Assembly: GCA_027033525.1 (NCBI GenBank)
Contig: JALVLD010000062.1
Span: 1-5,252, forward strand
DNA length: 5,252 nucleotides
Direction: 5' to 3'
DNA from: Candidatus Dojkabacteria bacterium
GTDB taxonomy: Bacteria; Patescibacteriota; Dojkabacteria; GCA-002793355
A program made the position numbers and the translations under genes. Shown in pieces: positions 1-5,252 of the stretch. Each line of letters starts with the position of its first letter. Position 1 is the stretch's first letter. Below the pieces are notes generated by a model, which was not told where the DNA came from, did not search any database, and saw only the letters and a program-made list of their open reading frames with translations.

Positions 1-719
1 ATACAGCAGAAGTAGTAAAAGATTTTGCAAAGAAATGTAAGAAACTTGTTTTTGTAAATTTACGCAAAAATCAAGGGAAAACAGATGCTGTTAAAAAAGG
101 TATGCAAAAAGTATCGGGCGACTTAGTGGTAATGTTAGATGCGGATTTGCAAAATCTAAAAGACGAATATTTAGATAAAATGCTTTATTTGGTGGCGAGT
201 AAACAATATGATATGGTTATTTTAGACAGAGGGAGCGATAGGTTAACTCCTGTTGGATTATTAGGTTTAGCTCGTATTAATGGCGGAGAGCGAGCCTTTT
301 GGAAATCTGAATTTGAAAAAGTGGATTTAAGAAATATAAAAAACTATTCATTAGAGGGTGCTTTAAATTTGCATTTCCTTAAAGCAGGCAAGAAAGTGCG
401 GACTGTACTTGCGCCAGACTTAAAGGCTATTACTCAGTTGAAAAAATGGGGAGTTCCTAAGGCTTTGATGCGGTATGCTAAAGAATTTTGGGAGGTGTAC
501 AAGGCAAGTGGTTTTAGAAATTATTATGTGCAACTTACGGAAATAGAAGAAGAACCAATAGTTGAGATTCATTCTTGGTACCAGAAAGCAAAGCGCAAAA
601 AAGCTATAAAAGAGGTAGCAAGGGTAGGAGTTTTAGTTGCTACAGCAGTTGCATCCGTTGGGCTTATTGGGTATTTACTTGCACGAAAAGTGAATGATAA
701 GATTAAAAGTAGAACATGA
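1..719 (+). CDS. Family 2 glycosyltransferase with C-terminal membrane helix (5' end missing)
   Basis: The frame is open from the window edge (first whole codon at 3) to TGA at 717-719, so the N-terminus lies outside. Residues numbered from base 3. The visible part matches the second half of the GT-A fold of GT2 enzymes of the dolichol-phosphate mannosyltransferase/WcaA type: NQGKTDAVKKGM, the usual 'GKgaAv..Gl' nucleotide-sugar motif, then GDLVVMLDADLQ with the metal-binding DAD (bases 138-146). GGERAFWKSEF near residue 94 resembles the acceptor-side 'sGfrafrr' stretch. A charged region (KAKRKK) precedes one hydrophobic helix at about residues 207-227 (bases 621-683), then a basic tail, so the enzyme is probably held at the inner face of the membrane. 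It likely moves a sugar from a nucleotide donor to a lipid or glycan; donor and acceptor cannot be read. Its stop overlaps the next start (ATGA), suggesting coupled translation. Family call is firm; substrate unknown. Confidence 0.85.
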   Translation, partial: TAEVVKDFAKKCKKLVFVNLRKNQGKTDAVKKGMQKVSGDLVVMLDADLQNLKDEYLDKMLYLVASKQYDMVILDRGSDRLTPVGLLGLARINGGERAFWKSEFEKVDLRNIKNYSLEGALNLHFLKAGKKVRTVLAPDLKAITQLKKWGVPKALMRYAKEFWEVYKASGFRNYYVQLTEIEEEPIVEIHSWYQKAKRKKAIKEVARVGVLVATAVASVGLIGYLLARKVNDKIKSRT

Positions 720-1621
720 GCAGTGTTAAGAGAAAGAAGGGGAAAAAAGAGGAGAAGGTGGATGGAACAGAGAATTGTATACGGGCTCGTACGAGTTGTG
801 TACTTTGTCTACCTATAGCAAAATTACAGGAGGTGTTTAGAAACGTGTGGAATATTCTAAAAGATTTTCTAGGTGTCGTTGTGCTGATTTCTGTGCCTGT
901 GGTTGCGTTAGGGGTGGTTTTTCTCGTCTCCGATACTTCTAAATCTTTTATATTGGAAGTGTTGATATGCGGCATAGCTGTAGTGGCGACCATTTTAGCC
1001 TTATTGACTAATAAAATCATGCAGTTAACGCCGAAGCAGGGATATATAGACCACCAATCCTGGGGAAGTCCTGGTATTTTTTGGATTTTATTTGTAGAGA
1101 CAGGGTTGATGATTGGGGGAAGTGGGAAAAATTCAATGGTAGCGAATATATTAGAGACCTTTGGCGTCTTTGGAGAGATTATATTATTACCTGTGTTAGT
1201 ATTGCCTATAGGTATTTGGAATAGTATGGTGGCTACAACCATTTCTATAAGGAAGCCACAGAATCGGAGAAAGGGTATGCTAGTAGAGTTAAGAGTTTTA
1301 AGGGATATGATTTTTACATTTTGGGGCGTATCTCTTTTGCTCTGGTTATATACGTCTATACTGATGAATTATTCCGCTGACGAGCTTATTAACGGGATGT
1401 TTACGGTTTTGGTCGAGATATTTGTTGCCGTTCTTATCTTTTGGCATGCATATGAGCTAATATTTGTCTGGAGGCTTTGGAAATCTTTTGAGTTTAGTTT
1501 AAGAAGAAAAAATATTTTTGTAAGAGTTTATATTATTTTAGCATTTATTGTTCTCTTTTTATATTATTTTACTTGGTCTCTATTTGTGTATGTAGTACTA
1601 AGCAGTTTATCGAAAAGTTAA
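716..1621 (+). CDS. Multi-pass membrane protein of unknown function
   Basis: I do not recognise this protein. From ATG 716 it has 301 residues: a basic N-terminal tail (VKRKKGKKEEK) with Cys21, Cys28 and Cys31, then six or seven hydrophobic segments at about 51-72, 78-98, 118-136, 153-173, 198-216, 229-250 and 269-294. A positive loop (RKPQNRRKG) lies near 179-187 and SLRRK near 261-265; by the positive-inside rule these face the cytoplasm. No catalytic motif stands out. The start overlaps the glycosyltransferase stop by four bases (ATGA) but lacks a clear ribosome binding site. A much better one (828-835) serves an in-frame GTG at 845, giving a 258-residue protein that begins just before the first helix; I think that start is at least as likely. 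Codons carry more G and C (GTG, GGG, GTC, CTG) than the flanking genes, so recent transfer or loose constraint is possible. A role with the upstream glycosyltransferase is inferred from overlap only. Confidence 0.6.
   Translation: MSSVKRKKGKKEEKVDGTENCIRARTSCVLCLPIAKLQEVFRNVWNILKDFLGVVVLISVPVVALGVVFLVSDTSKSFILEVLICGIAVVATILALLTNKIMQLTPKQGYIDHQSWGSPGIFWILFVETGLMIGGSGKNSMVANILETFGVFGEIILLPVLVLPIGIWNSMVATTISIRKPQNRRKGMLVELRVLRDMIFTFWGVSLLLWLYTSILMNYSADELINGMFTVLVEIFVAVLIFWHAYELIFVWRLWKSFEFSLRRKNIFVRVYIILAFIVLFLYYFTWSLFVYVVLSSLSKS
828..835 (+). promoter_or_regulatory. Strong Shine-Dalgarno site pointing to GTG start at 845
   Basis: AGGAGGTG is an eight-base perfect match to the anti-Shine-Dalgarno end of 16S rRNA. 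It lies nine bases before a GTG (845-847) that is in frame with the membrane protein (Val44 of the long form). None of the other complete genes here has a site this good, so it probably decides the start, or provides a second one. It could be a chance match inside coding sequence. Confidence 0.5.
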
Positions 1622-1665
1622 CTATTTCATTAATACTGTTGCCTCTTTTGGACCTATACATCTTA

Positions 1666-1694
1666 TTGACTAACACTTTAAACCTACATACAAT
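1666..1694 (+). promoter_or_regulatory. Sigma-70-type promoter of the dipeptidase-mraY-like pair, predicting a leaderless mRNA
   Basis: TTGACT at 1666-1671 (5 of 6 consensus bases), a 17-bp spacer and TACAAT at 1689-1694 (5 of 6). With usual spacing the first transcribed base is about 1701, the A of the dipeptidase ATG. The gene has no usable ribosome binding site (only AAGG two bases before the ATG), which fits initiation on a leaderless transcript. The spacer 1622-1700 holds no other feature I can see and no clear terminator for the upstream pair. Confidence 0.7.
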
Positions 1695-1700
1695 AAGGCA

Positions 1701-3098
1701 ATGGGGTTTAAAGAATTTTATGAAGCAAATAAAGAACGTTTTTTGCAAGAATTAAAAGAATTTTTGTCAATTCCATCTATTAGTACAGATCCTGCTCATA
1801 AAAAGGATATTAATGCAGCTGTAGATTGGCTTAAAAACAAGCTAGAAACTTTAGGTTTTGAAACTAAAACATTGTTGCCTACAAAACCTTCATTGGGGAA
1901 AAATGCAAATCCAGTGCTTTATGCCGAATATACTGTAGACAAAAACAAGCCTACAATTATGATTTATGGGCATTATGATGTGCAACCTCCAGAACCGTTA
2001 GATGAATGGAAAACACCTCCATTTGCGCCAGACATTAGAGATGGCAAAATTTATGCACGTGGTGCAAATGATAATAAAGGCCAATTATATGCAAATATAA
2101 TTGCTGCAGAATATTACATAAAAGAAGTAAAGGAAAAACAGTACAATATAAAATTTTTTATTGAAGGTGAAGAAGAAATTGGCGGGCCTACAACAAATGA
2201 AATAATTGAAGATTCGCAGTTTAAAGATATTTTAGCTGTAGATACCTTATGGATTGCAGATGGGCCTTGGATTGCCCATAACAAACCAAGTGTTGTGTAT
2301 GCTTTAAGAGGTATTGCATATTTTGATTTATATTTAGAAAATTTGCCACAAGATATTCATTCTGGAATTTATGGTAATGTTGTATTAAATCCTGCAAATT
2401 TGGCTGGTTATGTGATTTTTAAATTAAAAGATATTTTGCGCAATAGAATTAGAATTCCTAAAATTTACAAAAGTGTCCGAAAGCCAAGTAAAGAAGAAAT
2501 TAAACTTGTAGAGGCAGCTAGCCCAACTTATGATGAAATTAAGCAAGAAGTTAATGCTGGTGTAGTAACTCCATATAGACGTAAAGGTACAACCTTTCCG
2601 CCTCTTGTCCTTACAGGGCTTAAGCCAAGCCTAGATGTTCATGGTATCTATTCGGGTTTTACAAAACCTGGGCAATTAAAAACTATAATTCCTGCTAATG
2701 CTTGGGTTAAGTTTAGTATAAGACTTGTGCCACATTTAACTGTAGAAAAAACAGAAGAGCTAGTGCGTAGTTATTTACAGCAAATTATTCCAAAAGGTGT
2801 TACTTGGAAGTTAACTCGTTTATTTAGTGGAGATCCATTTTATATGGATCCTGCCCGCCCAGAACTAAAAAAACTTTTAGAGGTTGTTAAAGAAGCTTTT
2901 GGTAAAGATCCTGTGCTTGTGCCAGAAGGCGGCTCTATTGGTTTAGTTACAACATTTGCAAGAAAATATAATCCTGCAATTTTAATGCCAAATTATGGCC
3001 TTCCAGACGATGGCTTACATTCGCCTAATGAAAAGTTTAATTTAAGTCAATTAGAAGGAGGGGCAAAAACATTAGTACTTTATTTAACGAAGAAATAA
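1701..3098 (+). CDS. M20-family zinc dipeptidase/metallopeptidase
   Basis: Complete, 465 residues, close to the usual length of M20 dipeptidases of the carnosinase/CNDP2-like group. Every hallmark is visible: GHYDVQPP with His91 and Asp93; RGANDNKGQ with bridging Asp124; EGEEEIGG with Glu158 (general base) and Glu159 (zinc ligand); WIADGP with Asp187; GLHSPNEK with His440. The inserted dimerisation ('lid') domain, about residues 205-380, carries DIHSGIYG (His220) and FSIRLVP (Arg341), the residues that close over the substrate in this group. GGSIG near 410-414 fits the substrate carboxylate site. There is no signal peptide, so it is cytoplasmic and expected to cleave dipeptides or short peptides with two metal ions; exact specificity cannot be read. 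ATG 1701 is the first start after an in-frame stop at 1671-1673 and sits where the promoter predicts the mRNA begins. The next gene follows with no gap. Confidence 0.93.
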   Translation: MGFKEFYEANKERFLQELKEFLSIPSISTDPAHKKDINAAVDWLKNKLETLGFETKTLLPTKPSLGKNANPVLYAEYTVDKNKPTIMIYGHYDVQPPEPLDEWKTPPFAPDIRDGKIYARGANDNKGQLYANIIAAEYYIKEVKEKQYNIKFFIEGEEEIGGPTTNEIIEDSQFKDILAVDTLWIADGPWIAHNKPSVVYALRGIAYFDLYLENLPQDIHSGIYGNVVLNPANLAGYVIFKLKDILRNRIRIPKIYKSVRKPSKEEIKLVEAASPTYDEIKQEVNAGVVTPYRRKGTTFPPLVLTGLKPSLDVHGIYSGFTKPGQLKTIIPANAWVKFSIRLVPHLTVEKTEELVRSYLQQIIPKGVTWKLTRLFSGDPFYMDPARPELKKLLEVVKEAFGKDPVLVPEGGSIGLVTTFARKYNPAILMPNYGLPDDGLHSPNEKFNLSQLEGGAKTLVLYLTKK

Positions 3099-4151
3099 AT
3101 GAATAGTGCAACTTTAGTTTTAAATTTTGCAAAAGATTTTTTTATTGGTTTTATTGCAGCAGCAGTTTGGGTAGTTCCTCTTATAGATTTTTTGTACAAA
3201 ATGAAATTTTTAGCAACGCATAAATTAATGAAAAATGGCGTTAATAAGATTTTTTTCAAGATAAACAAAGAACGGGCCAAAATAGGCACACCTTCATTAG
3301 GAGGCATTTTAATTTGGCTTACGACTCCTGCAGTTTGGTGGTTTTTATTTAAAACACCTCTTGCAAGGGCATTGGCAATTTCATTTTTCTTTATTGGGCT
3401 GTATGGTTTTGTAGATGAGGTTTTTACTCAGTTTTTTATAAAACGTAGTGAGAAATATCGTTTGCTAAGCGAAACTTTTGGCTTTAGAGCATTTAAACTG
3501 CTCACCATGTTTTTACTCTTTACAGCAGTAGCGTATTTAGTCGTTAGTTATTTGGGCGTATCTTCATTTTGGTTTTTAGGGTATAAAATCCCTTTGCCTA
3601 TGTGGGCTATCCCAATCCTTGCATTCTTTATGCTTACTTCTTCCTATGCAACAGAAATAATAGATGGAGTAGACGGATTATCTACAGGGCTGTATTTAAT
3701 TACTTTAGTGGGTTTTCTAGCACTTAATTTAGCTTTCCCAAATACCTTTATGGCATATGGAGGACATTCTATTGGTGAGCTTTTAGCTGTTTTAATGGGA
3801 GTGCTTATTGTGTATTTATATTTTAATATTCCTCCTGCAAGAGTTTTTATGGGAAGTCCAGGAGCTTTGCCAATGGGAGCAATATTTTTACTTGTGGCTT
3901 TATATACAGATACAGTTGAAGCTTTTCTGTTTTTTATTCTGATTTTTATTTTGGATTTAGCAACCAGTGTTTTACAAATATTAAGTGTTAAAATTCGTAA
4001 AAAACGTTTATTTGCTATAGCACCAATTCACCACTATTTCCAACATAAAGGCTGGCCAGATGCAAAAGTTACAATGAGAGCATGGCTTGTTCAAATTTTG
4101 CTTGTGGCGTTGGGGATTTTGGTGCAAGTTTATGTTAAGACTCATTTCTAG
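3099..4151 (+). CDS. MraY-family phospho-sugar transferase with altered active-site residues
   Basis: 350 residues with about ten membrane helices, the length and topology of MraY, which moves phospho-MurNAc-pentapeptide from UDP to undecaprenyl phosphate to make lipid I. Family marks in order: GTPSLGG (63-69; MraY GTPTMGG), GFVDE (103-107; GYVDD), IIDGVDGL (187-194; LTDGLDGL), VFMGSPGAL (249-257; VFMGDVGSL), APIHHYFQHKGW (308-319; APIHHHFELKGW) and VTMRAW (324-329). The histidine motif is MraY-type rather than WecA-type. Compared with MraY as I remember it, the second Asp of the DD pair is Glu107, the Lys four residues after the first Asp is Thr110, the Asn before LTDG is Glu186, the Asp of FMGD is Ser253 and the third His is Tyr313. 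Asp106, Asp189, Asp192, His311 and His312 remain. The family is firm; whether it still makes lipid I is open, so I give no symbol. ATG 3099 directly follows the dipeptidase TAA with no nearby ribosome binding site, implying translational coupling. Confidence 0.88.
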   Translation: MNSATLVLNFAKDFFIGFIAAAVWVVPLIDFLYKMKFLATHKLMKNGVNKIFFKINKERAKIGTPSLGGILIWLTTPAVWWFLFKTPLARALAISFFFIGLYGFVDEVFTQFFIKRSEKYRLLSETFGFRAFKLLTMFLLFTAVAYLVVSYLGVSSFWFLGYKIPLPMWAIPILAFFMLTSSYATEIIDGVDGLSTGLYLITLVGFLALNLAFPNTFMAYGGHSIGELLAVLMGVLIVYLYFNIPPARVFMGSPGALPMGAIFLLVALYTDTVEAFLFFILIFILDLATSVLQILSVKIRKKRLFAIAPIHHYFQHKGWPDAKVTMRAWLVQILLVALGILVQVYVKTHF

Positions 4152-4152
4152 A

Positions 4153-4375
4153 GGTTTTGGGTTGCAAATCTCTAATCCGCTCCAGATAGGTAAATATATG
4201 GTAGGTGCTTTAGCAAAGCTGAACATTTTAGGGCACAACACTTTCGGGTGTGGGGCAAAAATGCCCAATGGGGAATTGATCTTTAAACTCACGGTGCCGG
4301 AAATAGGTGAGAAATTAAAAAGTTTACTAGGATTTCTGCGTTTTTGCCCCATGCTCTTTCTTTGTTCTGAAAACT
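4153..4375 (+). ncRNA. Candidate structured RNA or complex 3' element between mraY-like and rodZ-like genes
   Basis: This non-coding stretch is richer in G and C than its neighbours and folds well. A long-range helix pairs 4246-4264 with 4338-4356 (19 pairs, four of them G-U; the core 4251-4261 with 4341-4351 is perfect). An outer helix can pair GGTTTT 4153-4158 with AAAACT 4370-4375 and GCAAA 4164-4168 with TTTGT 4361-4365. Local hairpins: CCA.ATA/TAT.TGG at about 4181-4200, GCTTT/AAAGC 4207-4219, ACACT-TTCG-GGTGT 4238-4251 (overlaps the first six pairs of the long helix), CAAT/ATTG 4266-4278 and CTCAC/GTGAG 4288-4311. G-U pairs and the UUCG loop fit the + strand; on the other strand they would be A-C mismatches and CGAA. 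A pyrimidine-rich tract follows (4354-4368), so it may also end mraY transcription. It matches no RNA family I know (not tRNA, tmRNA, RNase P, 6S or SRP by motif). Function unknown; folded by eye only. Confidence 0.4.
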
Positions 4376-4395
4376 AGGTGCGTTAGATGTATAAT
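4367..4395 (+). promoter_or_regulatory. Promoter of the rodZ-like gene, predicting a leaderless mRNA
   Basis: A perfect TATAAT at 4390-4395 lies 17 bp after CTGAAA at 4367-4372 (4 of 6 to TTGACA). Transcription should start at about 4401-4402, on the ATG of the rodZ-like gene, which has no ribosome binding site upstream. The -35 overlaps the 3' strand of the folded element, so the two could interfere. Confidence 0.65.
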
Positions 4396-4400
4396 CAAGT

Positions 4401-5252
4401 ATGCTTACTGTTGGCAAAATACTTAAAAAAGCAAGGGAACGTAAAGCTTTAACCTATAAAGAAGCTAGCGAGGCAACGTTTATAAAACCAGAATATTTAG
4501 AAAAGATTGAACATGACGATTTTTCTGGCTTTAAGTCAACTACTTTTGTTAAAGGATTTATCCGTACGTATGCTGATTTTTTAGGCTTAGATGTAGAAAA
4601 AGTTATGGCTATTTATAGACGTCAAGTTGGAGAAGAAGAGCAGCCATTAAAAGTTTATAAAAACAAAGAAGTTTCAAAAGCCTTAGTAATTAGCCCAATC
4701 CATGTGCTTGCAGTTTTTTTAGTATTATTTTTTGTAGGAGTTATAGCATATATGTTAAAGCTATATATTCAAGCAGGGCAACCCCCTAAGCTGGAAATTA
4801 TAGAACCAAAACAAGAATATGTAAAAACAACTGAAGATAAAATTACAATAAAAGGAGTTGTAGAGCCTAATACTGTTGTAAAAATAAATGGCCAAACTGT
4901 TCACTTAGATGAAAAAAATTCATTTTCTTTAACTTTTCATTTGCAAAAAGGAGATAATATAATTGAAGTTATAGCATATAAATTGCATTTAGAAGATAGG
5001 AAAACAGTAAAGAAAATAGTAGTAAATTATACAGATAAACAAGCACAACAAAAGGTAAAACCAACTAATGTACCTAAAAAGCCAGAAAAACAAGAGTTTA
5101 AAGTTGAAACTACGGGGGATGTTTGGCTTCAAATAATAGCAGATGATATCCAAGTAGATGTTGGGATTAAACCCAAAGGCTACACTAAAACATTTAAAGC
5201 TAAAAATAAAATAATTGTAAAATCTGGAAGGCCTAATAATACTATATTGTAT
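4401..5252 (+). CDS. RodZ-like cytoskeletal wall-growth protein (3' end missing)
   Basis: 284 codons are visible, open at the window end. Residues 1-75 form the RodZ-type helix-turn-helix domain: VGKILKKARERKALTYKEAS, then FIKPEYLEKIEHDDF, then FVKGFIRTYADFLGLD, the classic RodZ 'yl.aiE...f..lp...fvrGflR.YA..lgld' pattern. In RodZ this domain binds MreB instead of DNA. A basic stretch (KVYKNKE) precedes one membrane helix at about 96-121, giving an N-in, C-out topology. Residues 129-210 look like an Ig-like/glucodextranase-B-type beta domain (LEIIEP, ITIKGVVEPNTVVKINGQ, GDNIIEVIA). A Lys/Pro/Gln linker (about 211-233) leads to DVWLQIIADDIQVDVGIKPKG, the start of the RodZ C-terminal (DUF4115-type) domain. 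It should link the MreB skeleton to wall synthesis, fitting the MraY-like gene upstream. ATG 4401 is the first possible start, since an in-frame TAA lies at 4392-4394. Other HTH-membrane regulators are less likely given the C-terminal domain. Confidence 0.85.
   Translation, partial: MLTVGKILKKARERKALTYKEASEATFIKPEYLEKIEHDDFSGFKSTTFVKGFIRTYADFLGLDVEKVMAIYRRQVGEEEQPLKVYKNKEVSKALVISPIHVLAVFLVLFFVGVIAYMLKLYIQAGQPPKLEIIEPKQEYVKTTEDKITIKGVVEPNTVVKINGQTVHLDEKNSFSLTFHLQKGDNIIEVIAYKLHLEDRKTVKKIVVNYTDKQAQQKVKPTNVPKKPEKQEFKVETTGDVWLQIIADDIQVDVGIKPKGYTKTFKAKNKIIVKSGRPNNTILY

Noticed and set aside
743..749. A-AAA-AAG heptamer resembling a -1 frameshift site
   Set aside because: It is in the shift-competent phase only for the glycosyltransferase frame, which has already stopped at 719; in the membrane protein frame the phase is wrong.
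703..1242. 179-codon open frame on the - strand
   Set aside because: Lies wholly opposite the membrane protein gene, has a low-complexity Thr/Pro/Ile composition, no recognisable domain and no ribosome binding site.
1573..1755. 60-codon open frame on the + strand
   Set aside because: Overlaps the ends of two better genes in another frame and spans the promoter at 1666-1694; no protein-like pattern.
2832..2850. Inverted repeat GATCCAT / ATGGATC with a 5-base loop
   Set aside because: Sits inside the dipeptidase gene in a conserved coding region (SGDPFYMDP); most likely a by-product of the Asp-Pro codons.
3080..3307. 75-codon open frame on the - strand
   Set aside because: Antisense to the strongly supported MraY-like gene, with no independent support.
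4152..4185. tRNA-like 3' end (TTGCAAATC ... CCGCTCCA)
   Set aside because: No matching 5' acceptor strand, D arm or anticodon arm can be formed on either strand.
4087..4377. 96-codon + frame and a 114-codon - frame (4008-4352) across the mraY-rodZ spacer
   Set aside because: Both overlap the conserved C-terminal APIHH/KGW part or the end of the MraY-like gene. Their codons (CTC, ACG, GTG, CCG, CCC) do not match the neighbours, and the RNA-like pairing with G-U wobbles explains the stretch better. A small protein is not fully excluded.

Overview
The window is AT-rich bacterial DNA with short spacers, two gene pairs that overlap or abut, and no RNA polymerase, ribosomal or mobile-element genes. 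It reads with the standard bacterial code: TGA ends the first gene. A MraY-type transferase and a RodZ-like protein point to a peptidoglycan-making, probably rod-shaped or polar-growing bacterium. The compact style, the divergent wall genes and the weak ribosome binding sites remind me of Candidate Phyla Radiation (Patescibacteria) genomes. That placement is an inference from style, not from a marker gene.

Layout, all genes on the + strand. (1) 1-719: the 3' part of a family 2 (GT-A fold) glycosyltransferase with a C-terminal membrane helix. (2) 716-1621: a multi-pass membrane protein I do not recognise. It overlaps the glycosyltransferase by ATGA, is visibly richer in G and C than its neighbours, and has a strong internal ribosome binding site that may mark the real start. 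(3) 1622-1700: a short spacer with a near-consensus promoter (TTGACT, 17 bp, TACAAT) placed so that transcription should begin at the ATG of the next gene. (4) 1701-3098: a complete M20-family zinc dipeptidase with all active-site residues. (5) 3099-4151: a MraY-family membrane transferase that follows with no gap, but in which several residues regarded as catalytic in MraY are replaced. (6) 4152-4400: a 249-base non-coding interval that folds extensively, with a 19-pair long-range helix, a closing helix and a UUCG hairpin. It is a candidate structured RNA or complex terminator. (7) 4367-4395: a second promoter with a perfect TATAAT, again just upstream of an ATG. (8) 4401-5252: a RodZ-like protein (cytoplasmic HTH, one membrane helix, an Ig-like domain, the start of the RodZ C-terminal domain), cut by the window end.

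The theme is the cell envelope: surface glycan synthesis (glycosyltransferase), a lipid-linked precursor step (MraY-like) and cytoskeleton-linked wall growth (RodZ-like). The dipeptidase may recycle or scavenge peptides. The items most worth a second look are the residue changes in the MraY-like protein, the folded intergenic element, and the two promoters that both predict leaderless mRNAs.
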